Positions 24,918-34,269 of a DNA stretch of 64,000 nucleotides are shown piece after piece. This DNA is from Oscillospiraceae bacterium (GTDB lineage: Bacteria; Bacillota; Clostridia; Oscillospirales; Oscillospiraceae), in contig JAFWDQ010000002.1 of NCBI GenBank assembly GCA_017516065.1, positions 1 through 64,000 of the forward strand, written 5' to 3'. The notes under the pieces were generated by a model. That model made no database searches, had not been told where the DNA came from, and saw only the letters and a list, made by a program, of their open reading frames with translations. Position 1 is the first letter of the stretch, and each line of letters opens with the position of its first letter. Made by a program: the position numbers and the translations under genes.

Positions 24918-26430
24918 TTTCTCTTTTCTCCTTCGGTATCGTAATCGTAACGGTGGTCCCTACGTTGACGGTGCTTTTGATCTCCAGTGAGGAGTGCATC
25001 ACCTTGTCAAGCCGGAACATGATGTTTTTCAGTCCTGTGGAATCCAATTCCCCTGCAGCAAGGGCGCTGTAATACTCCTGCACGTCAAAGCCGACGCCGG
25101 TATCTTCCACCGTAATCTTCCATGCGGCCTCTTTCTCCGCTGTCCGTATGACAACCGTTCCCCCGGCTTCTCCCCGCTGATAAATGCCATGGCGGATCGC
25201 ATTCTCAACGATTGGCTGAACGCTCAGCGGCAGGATGGAAAAGTTATCCTCCTTTATGTCGTAAATAACCTTCAGCTTGTCTCCAAAGCGCATTTTCTCA
25301 ATATTGACATACGCCCTGACATTGGCCAGCTCCTGCTCGAAGGGGATCGGCGCGTCATTCGCCATTGCACGGATACAGCTGCGAAGATGGACCGTGAAGT
25401 CTCCCAGCAGATCCGACGCGTACTGGGGGTCGTCCAAAACGATCTCCTGAATGGAGCCAAGGGCATTGTAAAGAAAGTGCGGCTGCATCTGGCTGGTAAA
25501 ATTCCGTATCCTGCTCATTTGAAGTTCGTGCTCCAGGTCTCTGAGTTCTTTTTCCTTCCGCTGCTGCTCGGTCAGGTCGTATATGACGCAAAACGACAGG
25601 ATGTCTCCGGTGGCCTCGTCCTGATGCAGGAAAAAAAACTTCCTGCAGGGCCGGACCTGTCCGTCTGCCGTTTTCATGGAAAAGGATACCGACGCGCGTT
25701 TCTCGCCTCGCAGAAAACAATCGATCAGGTAGTTCCGATCACTGATCTCAATGTACTTCTCTTTATTTTCGACGATTCGCGTTTCGATGCGCCACTTTTC
25801 AAAGTCACTGTAGGACAGGGACTCCTGTGAGGCCGGGAGACAAAAGGGCTCCGGCAGTTCAGGCAGAACATAGTTTGACAGTTCAAGGACCTGATCCTTT
25901 GACAGATTGGCCTCCATATAGCCCTCGGCGCTTGCCAGTACTGCCTCCAGATGATTTTTCTGCTTGCTGTACATGGCAGACAGTTCTTCCGTCTGCGCCA
26001 GGTCCAGCCGAAACGCCGCGTCAACATTCCTTACGCCGATCAGAAAATGCGGTCGTTGGTTCACAAGAGCCATCGTGGCACGAAACTCATGATACACGGG
26101 TTCTCCGTCGATCATAAGCCGATAGACAAACCCATAGTACCGTTCTTTTTCCATCCCTGCCTGCAGAGCCTTCTTTGACATCATATTGCGGACATACTCC
26201 TGATCATCCGGATATATGGCCCACTGTAAGTTCCTCTCGAGGGCATCAAAGAAGTTGTTTCCGCAGCTTTCAACCTGCAGCGCGCTGAACGTATCGCTCT
26301 CATGGAAGTACTGATACGCGCCCGTTTCCACATCTACTGCACAAAGGCTCTCATATCTTTCAAACAGTGCTTTGGAAAGCGCCTCATAAGAGAGCGCCTG
26401 CTGTAGCTCGTTGTGATAATTCCCGCTCAC
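24898..26430 (-). CDS. Soluble LytS-type sensor histidine kinase
   Basis: 510 residues with no membrane segment. A PAS-like sensory region (about 1-290) precedes a His_kinase domain with MQPHFLYNALGS (phospho-His near residue 318) and an HATPase with VENAIRHG and EDTGVGFDV. It starts at GTG with AAAGGAGG 6 bases upstream. The signal is probably cytoplasmic. No secreted or transport target is adjacent, so what the pair controls is not visible. Confidence 0.88.
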   Translation of the reverse strand: MSGNYHNELQQALSYEALSKALFERYESLCAVDVETGAYQYFHESDTFSALQVESCGNNFFDALERNLQWAIYPDDQEYVRNMMSKKALQAGMEKERYYGFVYRLMIDGEPVYHEFRATMALVNQRPHFLIGVRNVDAAFRLDLAQTEELSAMYSKQKNHLEAVLASAEGYMEANLSKDQVLELSNYVLPELPEPFCLPASQESLSYSDFEKWRIETRIVENKEKYIEISDRNYLIDCFLRGEKRASVSFSMKTADGQVRPCRKFFFLHQDEATGDILSFCVIYDLTEQQRKEKELRDLEHELQMSRIRNFTSQMQPHFLYNALGSIQEIVLDDPQYASDLLGDFTVHLRSCIRAMANDAPIPFEQELANVRAYVNIEKMRFGDKLKVIYDIKEDNFSILPLSVQPIVENAIRHGIYQRGEAGGTVVIRTAEKEAAWKITVEDTGVGFDVQEYYSALAAGELDSTGLKNIMFRLDKVMHSSLEIKSTVNVGTTVTITIPKEKRENESDCC

Positions 26431-26687
26431 AATGTCCTCCTTTCCTGCAATTCAGGCTTGATGCAAACCTGAAACTAACCACACCTTAGCGTGGTTCATC
26501 TAATAATGCACTAACAAAAAAGGGCGGGGTTTTGCTCTTAAACACATTTTTTATTATTTTTCCATTCCCTGCCTCCGGCGAAGCGCTGCCGGAGCAGGCA
26601 TGAGGCGGTCCTTTGCGCCTGTTTTTACAGCTTAATCATGTGCGCAATATCGATCTTCCGTCCTCTGCCTTCAAATGCGGCAGCTGC
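26431..26687. other. Intergenic region upstream of the kinase operon
   Basis: No gene is supported. It holds a short inverted repeat accac...gtggt near 26478-26498 and an A/T-rich stretch suited to a minus-strand promoter, but I find no convincing -35/-10 pair. Confidence 0.4.
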
Positions 26688-26724
26688 AGAAAAAACCGCC
26701 GAGCTGCTGAAGCCCGGCGGTTTC
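26688..26724 (-). terminator. Terminator of tRNA-Gly
   Basis: On the minus strand a 9-bp stem AAACCGCCG / CGGCGGTTT closes a 13-base loop and runs into TTTTTT. Confidence 0.85.
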
Positions 26725-26729
26725 CTGTC

Positions 26730-26803
26730 TGGAGCAGGGTACGGGAGTCGAACCCGCCTTAACGGCTTGGGAAGCCGCTGTAATACCGATATACCAACCC
26801 TGC
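26730..26803 (-). tRNA. tRNA-Gly (anticodon CCC)
   Basis: The 74-nt gene begins GCAGGGTTGGTATATCGG on the minus strand; the anticodon loop is TTCCCAA (CCC, codon GGG), the T-loop is TTCGACT and the CCA end is encoded (26730-26732). Confidence 0.96.
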
Positions 26804-26875
26804 GTCAGTAAAAGGTATTATACTGCGCGGGAGGTGAAAAATCAAGAGAAATTTTGCCTCAGACCCGGCTGGACA

Positions 26876-26913
26876 AAAAACGGCGAATCCCTTTCGGGAC
26901 TCGCCGTTCTGTT
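26876..26913 (-). terminator. Terminator of the M23 peptidase gene
   Basis: aacggcgaatccc / gggactcgccgtt with a short loop; on the minus strand it is followed by TTTT, 11 bases past the stop. Confidence 0.85.
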
Positions 26914-26923
26914 TCATTCACGA

Positions 26924-28228
26924 TCAGGGCAGGCTGGGAATGGGATCGATGGGCTCGCCGTTCACGCGGATCTCAAAGTGGAGATGAGGACCCGTGGCGC
27001 GGCCGGTGGTGCCTACCATGCCGATGACCTGGCCCTGATGGACCTTGTCTCCCACGCATACCAGCACATCGCTGCAGTGTGCGTAGTAGGTGACGAGTCC
27101 GTCACCGTGGTCCACGATGATCAGATTGCCGTAGGTGCCCTGATAGTCGCAGAAGGTGACGACGCCGCCGTCAGCAGCCCGGAACTCCGTACCGTAGCTG
27201 GCAGAGATGTCGATGCCGCTGTGGAAGCTGGTGCTGCCGAAAATATCCCGATAACCGTAGGGCGAGGAGATGGTCCCCTGCAGGGGCCACTGGAAGGAGC
27301 CCACGGAGACGCCGGAAATGCTGCCCACGGCGATGACCTCGTTCACCGTCTCCACCGCCATGTCCGTGGAGAGGATGCTGGACTCCACCACTTCCCCGTC
27401 CTGATAGCGGATCTGAGCGGTGATCCGCTCCACGCCGTTGACACCCGGGGTGCGGATCTCCGTTTCGCCCAGGGGCAGGGAGGGATCCTCCACATACTCC
27501 ACAGCGTAGGGCTGCTCCGTTTCATAGACCACGTTCTTGGTCACCAGCAGGGACAGGGTCCCCGCCAGATTGTCCGCAATGGCCTCCGGCTCGAGGATCA
27601 TGTCCGAAGCCACATAGCGGTAGGTCAGCGCGACGTCCTGGGTGTACTCCACGGAGACGGTATTCTCATCCTCATAGGCCGCCTTGGCTTCCAACAGAAG
27701 ATTCTCCAGCGTCTCGCGGTCCTCCGCCGCGCCCACTGTCACGCCGTCCACTGTGAGGACGTAGCCCTGGGTGACGGCGCCCACCTGATCCATCAGATCA
27801 TCTTCAAAGCTCACCGCCGCATCCACCTGATCCCGCTGGACGATCGTCCGGTGATAGGAGATCTCGTACGGATAGGTGTACTCCGTGCCCAGCAGCCCGC
27901 TGACACGCTGTTCCACGCGGTCCACCGCGGCATCGAATTCCGCCGCGCTGGAAACGAGCCCCAGGGTCTCGCCGTTGACGGTGACCTCCACCGCCGGCTG
28001 ATAGATCAGGGAGAGGACCGCCAGCGCGGCCACGGCCAGAGCGCCGAACAGGACAGGCAGCCGCAGAGACCAGACCTTCCGGCCCGACACTTCTGCCGCT
28101 GTATTCTCATGCTCCTGCACCAGAGCGCCGTTCCGGGCGGAAATGGAGAGTGCAGCCGCCCCGTCATTATCCCCCGCTCCCGTTACGACGGAGAGCAGGG
28201 TTCGCTTGTCTACGATAGGATCAAACAC
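26924..28228 (-). CDS. Membrane-anchored M23 peptidase with a G5 domain
   Basis: 434 residues. A cytoplasmic N-terminus of about 50 residues is followed by one membrane helix (LPVLFGALAVAALAVLSLIY). The extracytoplasmic part has a VTVNGETLG repeat region, a G5-like domain (TEIRTPGVNGVERITAQIRYQDGEVV) and a C-terminal LytM/M23 domain. Zinc ligands appear in HSGIDI and HLHFEI. Such proteins cut or bind peptidoglycan cross-links during growth or sporulation. The start is GTG, with TTGGAGG upstream. Confidence 0.92.
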   Translation of the reverse strand: MFDPIVDKRTLLSVVTGAGDNDGAAALSISARNGALVQEHENTAAEVSGRKVWSLRLPVLFGALAVAALAVLSLIYQPAVEVTVNGETLGLVSSAAEFDAAVDRVEQRVSGLLGTEYTYPYEISYHRTIVQRDQVDAAVSFEDDLMDQVGAVTQGYVLTVDGVTVGAAEDRETLENLLLEAKAAYEDENTVSVEYTQDVALTYRYVASDMILEPEAIADNLAGTLSLLVTKNVVYETEQPYAVEYVEDPSLPLGETEIRTPGVNGVERITAQIRYQDGEVVESSILSTDMAVETVNEVIAVGSISGVSVGSFQWPLQGTISSPYGYRDIFGSTSFHSGIDISASYGTEFRAADGGVVTFCDYQGTYGNLIIVDHGDGLVTYYAHCSDVLVCVGDKVHQGQVIGMVGTTGRATGPHLHFEIRVNGEPIDPIPSLP

Positions 28229-28469
28229 AACAGGCCTCCAATAAAAGGGGAAATTACAGTCAAAAAAATTTTGATTACAAATTGTTACAAAAGCATCTTA
28301 CTCCCTTTTTCCCGATCCGTCAAGCCTTTTTTTGTCGATCAAGGGATTCTTCAAAATTTTTTCATACTTTTTCCCTCTGCCGGGCCAAATCCTCGGCGCG
28401 GCAGAGGGAAAAAAGGTCTGTCCGGTCCGTTTTTCCCGGCCTTGCGGCGGCAAAAAAACGGTCACTGTT

Positions 28470-30089
28470 TTATTTTTTGATGTCAAACAGGCCGCGGACG
28501 ATGGCGTTGGAGCCGGAGCGCATGACGGAACTGAGCGCGGAGCTTGCGGCCCGCTTGCCGATGACGCTGGCACTGGTGACTTTGCCGCCGAGGGCGGTGT
28601 TGATCATGTTCGTGCTCAGGGACCGGGCCACGGAGGACGCCGCGGCGGCAGCCGCCTTCTGCGCGGTGCTTTTCCTCTTCGCAGCGCTCTTCTGGGCCGC
28701 CTTCTCGGCGGCGGCCAGCTCCTTCTGCTGCTGCTTTTCCAGAGCCGCCGCCTCCTTGGCGGCCAGTGCCTCGGCCTGCTCCTGCTCCTTCTGAAGCTGC
28801 AGCTGCTCGTTGGCACGGGCGATAATCTCGTAGGCGGACTCCCGGTCCACGGTCTGGCGGTATTTCAGATCAAATTCGTCCGCGGTGATGTCGGCGGACA
28901 CCAGAGTTTCCTCCGCCGGACCCATTTTGCTCTGGGGCGGCAGGACTTTTGCCTTCTCCACCACCGTGGGCACGCCGTCCTCATCCAGGAAGCTGACCAG
29001 GGCCTCGCCGGTACCCAGGGCCATCAGGGCCTCCTCCGCGGAGAAGGCCGGATTCTGCCGGAAGGACGACGCGGCCGCCCGGACCGCCTTCTGCTCCGCG
29101 GGGGTATAGGCCCGCAGGCCGTGCTGGACCCGGTTGGACAGCTGGGCCAGCACCTCGTCGGGGATGTCCGAGGGCGACTGGGTGACGAAGTACACGCCCA
29201 CGCCCTTGGAGCGGATCAGCTTGACCACCTGGACGATCTTCTGGTTGAGGCTCTTCGGCGCGTCGTCAAAGAGCAGATGGGCCTCATCGAAGAAGAAGAT
29301 CATCCGGGGCTTGTCCAGGTCGCCCACCTCAGGGAGCACCTCGAACAGCTCGGTGAGCATCCACAGCAGGAAGGTAGCATAGACCTTGGGGCTGCTCATC
29401 AGCCGCTTGGCGGAGAGGATATTGATAAAGCCCCGGCCGTCGGTGTCCGTGCGCATCCAATCCCGGATATCCAGGGCCGGCTCGCCGAACACCAGCTCGC
29501 CGCCCTCATCCTCGAAGGCCAGCAGGGCCCGCTGGATGGCGCCGATGCTGGCGGTGGAGACGTTGCCGTAGGCGGTGGTGAACTCCGCCCTGTTGTCCCC
29601 CACATACTGCAGCATGGAGCGCAGATCCTTCAGGTCCAGCAGCAGGAGGCCGTGCTCGTCAGCCACCTTGAAGACGATGCTCAGCACCCCGGCCTGCACC
29701 TCCGTCAGGCCCAGGAGCCGGGACAGCAGCTGGGGGCCCATGTCGGAGACCGTGACCCGGACCGGGTGCCCGATCTCGCCGAACACGTCCCAGAAGCGGG
29801 TGGGATAGGCCTGATAGCGGAAGTCCTCAATGCCGAAGCCCGAAATGCGCTTCTGCATGTCCTCCGTGTCGACGCCGGGGCTGAGCATGCCGCTCAGATC
29901 TCCCTTGACATCGCTGAAAAATACCGGTACGCCCATGTCGGAAAAGGACTCAGCCATCACCTTCATGGTAATGGTCTTGCCCGTGCCGGTGGCGCCCGCG
30001 ATGAGACCGTGGCGGTTTGCCATCTGCGGCAGAAGGTACAGTTTCTGCGTCTCGCTGGCCGCGATCCAGAGTTTCTGATCAATATACAT
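28470..30089 (-). CDS. HerA-like ATPase (DUF853 family)
   Basis: A 539-residue P-loop ATPase. Walker A is GATGTGKT (32-39), then FFSDVKGDLSGM, Walker B IFFFDEAHLLF and VTQSPSDIP. This is the full-length DUF853 pattern, a helicase-like family of unknown role often compared with HerA. The C-terminal 100 residues are rich in Ala, Lys and Gln and likely form a coiled coil. The ATG at 30089 follows GAGGAGG; frames open upstream of it are unlikely to be used. Biochemical function is not established. Confidence 0.87.
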   Translation of the reverse strand: MYIDQKLWIAASETQKLYLLPQMANRHGLIAGATGTGKTITMKVMAESFSDMGVPVFFSDVKGDLSGMLSPGVDTEDMQKRISGFGIEDFRYQAYPTRFWDVFGEIGHPVRVTVSDMGPQLLSRLLGLTEVQAGVLSIVFKVADEHGLLLLDLKDLRSMLQYVGDNRAEFTTAYGNVSTASIGAIQRALLAFEDEGGELVFGEPALDIRDWMRTDTDGRGFINILSAKRLMSSPKVYATFLLWMLTELFEVLPEVGDLDKPRMIFFFDEAHLLFDDAPKSLNQKIVQVVKLIRSKGVGVYFVTQSPSDIPDEVLAQLSNRVQHGLRAYTPAEQKAVRAAASSFRQNPAFSAEEALMALGTGEALVSFLDEDGVPTVVEKAKVLPPQSKMGPAEETLVSADITADEFDLKYRQTVDRESAYEIIARANEQLQLQKEQEQAEALAAKEAAALEKQQQKELAAAEKAAQKSAAKRKSTAQKAAAAAASSVARSLSTNMINTALGGKVTSASVIGKRAASSALSSVMRSGSNAIVRGLFDIKK

Positions 30090-30178
30090 GAAAGGATCCT
30101 CCTCACGATTCTCGGTGATCGGGTCTTCTTCGGTCAGTATAGCATCTTTTGTCCGAAAATGCCATACGTTTATACGAA

Positions 30179-30217
30179 CAGAGGACGGCAGTCCGCAGGA
30201 TCGCCGTCCTCTGTTTA
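30179..30217 (-). terminator. Terminator of the SLH-protein gene
   Basis: acagaggacggc / gccgtcctctgt around a 13-base loop, about 40 bases past the SLH gene stop. Confidence 0.75.
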
Positions 30218-30256
30218 TTCCTGTCTTAATTATATTGCATTGCGCCGGAGCCCGGA

Positions 30257-31309
30257 TCAGCCCTTGGCGTCGGTCCGGTAGAGGAAGGTCACCACCTGGC
30301 CCCGGGTGCAGGGCGCATTGGGGCTGAAGTGGGTCCCGTCGGTGCCGTTGGTGATGTTCTGGCCCACGGCCCACAGCACCGGGTCATAGTAGTAGCTGCC
30401 GGCAGCCACGTCGGTGAAGGGATTGGACCCGCCGCCGGACGCCCCGGCCGCGGAGGCCCGGTAGAGGAAGGTCACCACCTGACCCCGGGTACAGGACGCG
30501 TTGGGGCTGAAGTGGGTCCCGTCGGTGCCGTTGGTGATGCCCTGCTCCAGGGCCCACAGCACTGCGTCATAGTAGTAGGCGTCCTCCGTCACGTCCACGA
30601 AGGGATCCTGGATCCCCGCGCCCGGACAGTCGGCCGCACGCCACAGGAACGTCGCCACCTGGCCCCGGGTGCAGGGCGCGTCGGGGCTGAAGGTCGTCTC
30701 ACTGGTGCCGTTGGTAATGAAATGGCTCACCGCCCAGTTGGTGGCGGCATAGTAATAGGCCCCGGAGGGGATATCCGTAAAGACGGGAAATTCCAGATCC
30801 TGCTCGCCGCCCGAGACGTCGGGGAACCGGAACAGCAGGCTGGAATAGTACTCCGCATCGCCGTTGGCCGCCACCTGCCGCACCGCCGCCTGGTCCAGCG
30901 TCAGGAGATGCTCGCCGGACACGCTGAAGTTGCCGGTGAGTTCAAAGGTCAGGCTGCCGATGCCCTCCACAAAGTAGTCCACATCCATGGTGCCGTCCCG
31001 GTCCAGATCCAGTCGGCTGGGGTCACCCTCCCGCTTTTCCAGCAGGGTACCTGCCGCGGCGTTGAGGGAGGCCAGGACCGCCCTGTTGCCGGTCTCGCCC
31101 TTGAGTATGATCGCTCCCTGGGTCAGGTCGATGGTGAGCTGGCCCCGGTCCGCCGGCGTCCCCTCGGCGGAAGCCGCTATCGACATCGGACAGGCCAGTA
31201 TCGCCAGCGCCAGCAGAATGCTGAAAAAGCGTCGTCTCACGGCCCAGTTCCCCCTTTTCCTGCGCGGTTTCACCCTGTTTCCCGCGCATGCTTCTTTTTG
31301 TGTCATCAT
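30257..31309 (-). CDS. Secreted S-layer homology (SLH) domain protein
   Basis: 350 residues. A signal peptide (basic stretch, then RFFSILLALAILACPMSIAASA) leads to an unassigned beta-rich region of about 120 residues containing DLDRDGTMDVDY, then three SLH repeats. Each repeat ends in TNGT...FSPxAxCTRGQV(V/A)TFLxR. SLH domains bind pyruvylated secondary wall polymers and hold the protein on the surface. Downstream of it on the same strand lies the HerA-like gene, with terminators between. Confidence 0.92.
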   Translation of the reverse strand: MMTQKEACAGNRVKPRRKRGNWAVRRRFFSILLALAILACPMSIAASAEGTPADRGQLTIDLTQGAIILKGETGNRAVLASLNAAAGTLLEKREGDPSRLDLDRDGTMDVDYFVEGIGSLTFELTGNFSVSGEHLLTLDQAAVRQVAANGDAEYYSSLLFRFPDVSGGEQDLEFPVFTDIPSGAYYYAATNWAVSHFITNGTSETTFSPDAPCTRGQVATFLWRAADCPGAGIQDPFVDVTEDAYYYDAVLWALEQGITNGTDGTHFSPNASCTRGQVVTFLYRASAAGASGGGSNPFTDVAAGSYYYDPVLWAVGQNITNGTDGTHFSPNAPCTRGQVVTFLYRTDAKG

Positions 31310-31432
31310 ACCATTCTTTTCCCCGTTTTGTCAATGAAAGGCGGGGAATCCGCAGGCATTTCCGGCGGTGCCTCTCCCCTGCCGCTCCGCAGAAAAAGGC
31401 CGCGTTCCCCTGCAGGCGGCGGAGCCGTCCCG

Positions 31433-33682
31433 TCAGGCGCACCTGCAGCTGTCCTCCGGCCCCGGGCTGGGGAGCATATCCTCCCGGGTAGCCTCCGTCC
31501 GGAGCCGTTCTGCCCTCCGGGGGTCGTCCAGCAGGTCCAGGATCTCCGCCGGGGTGAGAGCACGCAGGGCCCGGTAGGGCTTTACCAGAGTCTCGATGCT
31601 GCTGCGCTCGATCCGCGCGGCGATCTCCCTGCCGTTTTTCTGTTCTTTCAGTCTCCGGATCTCCAGCGTGAAGGGCGCCGTCTGGCGGCCGTCCACGCTG
31701 AGGGTCGTGATTGCGTTGAACGCGTCGAGTCGGGTGAGGCCCGTCTGCAGCTCCGGATCGTCGAACCGGATGGCTGCCCTGGCCGCGTCCCGGGGAGAGA
31801 GCCGGAAGGCGCTGAAATTGGCGGAGTTTGCCTCCAGCGCGTCCTGTATCTCAAAGGTCAGCTGGCCGGTATGCTGGTGACAGAGCACCATGGCGACGCC
31901 GAATTTCCGCGATTCCGCCAGCATGCGCGGCATGGGATTCGTCTGAAACAGCGACGCCTCGTCCACCAGCACCAGGTGGGTCCTCTGCCGCTCCTTTCTG
32001 GCCATGGCCGCGTTCCACAGTTTCATCAGCAGCAGCGTGCCGACGATCCGGGCGGCATGGGTGCCCAGGGCCGGCGAGGCCAGGTCGATGAGAGTGACGG
32101 TGTCGGTGTCGATGGAGCGGCTGAAGTCCAGCGCGTTGCCTCCGGCGCCGAGAGTCTTTCTCAGCTGCTCCACCGCGGTCAGCCGCTGGAACTTGCACAG
32201 GTACCAGTTGAGCATGTTGTGGAAGTCGCTGCTCTTGTCGGTGCCGTACTCCTCCTTGATGGTCTCCGCCAGCTCCGGGTACCGGTGGATGATGGCCTTG
32301 CAGAGCTTGTACATATTGTCCTGACTCTGAGACAGCACGGCAATGCTCTCCAGGGACGCCCGGCGGCCCAGAAAGGCGATGGAGGCTTTGGCAAAGGTGC
32401 TCAGCCACCGCTCGTACCGGGGGCCCACGACGCCCTCCCGTTTCGGATCGAAGATGTCGGCGAACAGCTCGCACAGGTCGCTGATATTGCGCTCCTCCCG
32501 GGCCGGGTCGTCGCTGTCCCAGATATTCAGGGGTACCGGGTTTTCCGCGTCGCCCAGCCGCACCACCCGGACGCGGCCGGCGTACCGCTCCGGGATCCTC
32601 CGCAGCAGGCTGTCGATGGTGCTGCCGTGGGGATCGAAGAAGGTCAGGCCGTGGCCCTGCTCGATGGCGCTGCAGATGACGGCCGAGAGCAGCGTGGATT
32701 TGCCGGTGCCCGTCTGGCCCACGATCTGATAGTGACGCCGCAGGTCCGTCTCCCCCACGGTGATCCTGCGCCTGACGCCGGTTACGTCCACTGCCCTGCC
32801 GATGGTAACGGCTCCCTTCGTTCGGGTGTTCCTGTGTTCGGCGGGGAGTTTCTGCGTCTCCTCCTCGCAGAGCCTGATGCCCGCGACGGGCTCCCGGAGG
32901 AACGGCTCCATCAGCAGGAGCCGCACGGAGCAGTCCGGCAGCACCGCCGCGCCGGTGAGGGGCGCGTCCCACAGGGCCGCCATCTCCCGCTCCGCCATGC
33001 TCCCCAGGCGCCGGAGCCTGACTCCCGGCACCGCCTCGTCCAAAATCGTCCGCAGCCGCACCGTGGGCGCCGCCGGGAGCAGAAGCAGGAACCGCGCCCG
33101 CACCGGGGTGCCGATGTAATCCCCGGCGTCGACGCCTGTCACGGTCCACGTGCGCAGGGTGTTCTTCCGGCACAGGGCCTGATCCTCCGCCGCCGCCGGA
33201 CCGACGGCGGCGCGGAATACCGCGCCGGTACTCTGCAGGACCCGGACCAGCTCGGCAAACTGTGCCGAGCCTCTCACCGGCCACCGGCTGCCAACCTCCT
33301 CCGGCGGTCTGACCTCGGTGCCGAAACCGATAGCGGCGTCTCTGCCGCCGCCTTCCGCCACCGGCAGGCAGAGCTCATACAGCTCCGTCAGTCTCTCTTC
33401 CGCCTTTCCTGTCGCCCCGACGGCTCCCGCAGTCCTGCCGGTCTTCTCCACGATCCACTCCAGGTCCTCCCGGCAGAGGCCGGCGGAGCCGAATACAGAC
33501 AGATCCGCCAGTCCCTTTCGGGGCACCGCCATTTGCCAGCCCAGCTGCCCGGCAGCGTTAAGTACCGCGGCGCACTTCACCATGCGGGTGGACATGCGCT
33601 CCGTCACCCCGGGCGTTTCCCGATGCTTCACAAGGCCGGTCAGCCGTACCGCCGCCGCCGTATCCGCAGGATAATAGTTCAT
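31433..33682 (-). CDS. VirD4/HerA-type DNA-translocase ATPase, orphan
   Basis: 749 residues. Walker A QTGTGKSTLL lies near residue 325, followed by FFDPHGSTIDSLL and Walker B LVLVDEASLF, with a HQHT motif after it, as in conjugative coupling proteins and related TraD/TraG-like ATPases of mobile elements. The N-terminal 300 residues match nothing I know and include no membrane helix. No relaxase or secretion genes are adjacent, so a conjugation role is doubtful. The ATG at 33682 sits 5 bases after AGGAGG; a GTG two codons earlier overlaps that site. Confidence 0.85.
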   Translation of the reverse strand: MNYYPADTAAAVRLTGLVKHRETPGVTERMSTRMVKCAAVLNAAGQLGWQMAVPRKGLADLSVFGSAGLCREDLEWIVEKTGRTAGAVGATGKAEERLTELYELCLPVAEGGGRDAAIGFGTEVRPPEEVGSRWPVRGSAQFAELVRVLQSTGAVFRAAVGPAAAEDQALCRKNTLRTWTVTGVDAGDYIGTPVRARFLLLLPAAPTVRLRTILDEAVPGVRLRRLGSMAEREMAALWDAPLTGAAVLPDCSVRLLLMEPFLREPVAGIRLCEEETQKLPAEHRNTRTKGAVTIGRAVDVTGVRRRITVGETDLRRHYQIVGQTGTGKSTLLSAVICSAIEQGHGLTFFDPHGSTIDSLLRRIPERYAGRVRVVRLGDAENPVPLNIWDSDDPAREERNISDLCELFADIFDPKREGVVGPRYERWLSTFAKASIAFLGRRASLESIAVLSQSQDNMYKLCKAIIHRYPELAETIKEEYGTDKSSDFHNMLNWYLCKFQRLTAVEQLRKTLGAGGNALDFSRSIDTDTVTLIDLASPALGTHAARIVGTLLLMKLWNAAMARKERQRTHLVLVDEASLFQTNPMPRMLAESRKFGVAMVLCHQHTGQLTFEIQDALEANSANFSAFRLSPRDAARAAIRFDDPELQTGLTRLDAFNAITTLSVDGRQTAPFTLEIRRLKEQKNGREIAARIERSSIETLVKPYRALRALTPAEILDLLDDPRRAERLRTEATREDMLPSPGPEDSCRCA

Positions 33683-34204
33683 TCGCACCTCCTGATCTGT
33701 TCAAACGTCCAAACATTCCGACTCGCAATCCGCACAGGCTCCTCCCCTGGTACGCTCGCCGCCGTCTCCGGCGGGTCATGGCCTACTTCCCCGGGCGCGC
33801 CCCTGGGCGTTTGCGGATTCAGTTTTCAAAGTGCGCCTGTCCCTTCAGAGCACAAAAAGCCGATGCACCGGGAAATCCTGAACGGGTACACTGCCCCTGT
33901 GGACAGTACACTTCAAAATCTCTCAATACATCGGTAAGTAATACAAGCGTCGCTAAACTCCTGTTCCTGACACGAAGACTGCTGACGATCTCTATTCTTT
34001 TTTGCGGATATTTGCGGATATTTTAAATATCACATTTTGGATGCGTTGTCAAGCGTTTTTTTGCTTTTTTTCTCCCCGCGGCCTTTTTTTGCGCCCGGAC
34101 CGCTCTCCTCCCCCCACAGGCGGGATGCCGGCCGATTCCGGGCGGCCGCCGAAATAATACGGCGGCGGCAGGCATTTTTCGCTGTCGCATACCGGTCCGC
34201 AGCG
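33683..34204. other. Gene-free region with short tandem repeats
   Basis: No gene is supported over about 520 bases. Visible elements: tandem half-sites GTTTGGAC-GTTTGAAC (minus strand, about 33700-33718) just before the ATPase gene, a direct repeat gtacact around 33887 and 33906, and a tandem tttgcggata x2 at about 34001-34021. The last 150 bases are rich in T and C runs. Confidence 0.45.
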
Positions 34205-34233
34205 TTGAATTTTCACGGTCTGTCTGGTATAAT
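34205..34233 (+). promoter_or_regulatory. Promoter of the PLC-TIR-membrane operon
   Basis: TTGAAT (34205-34210) and TATAAT (34228-34233) are spaced by exactly 17 bp; the first start codon is 37 bases after the -10. Confidence 0.85.
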
Positions 34234-34269
34234 GGTGTCCACACTGCAGGGAGGGAGGAGGGATGTCCG

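Noticed and set aside
30329..33937. 1200-codon open frame on the plus strand
   Set aside because: It runs antisense through the SLH and VirD4-like genes and the gap between them, with a low-complexity Gly/Arg/His composition typical of GC-rich shadow frames.
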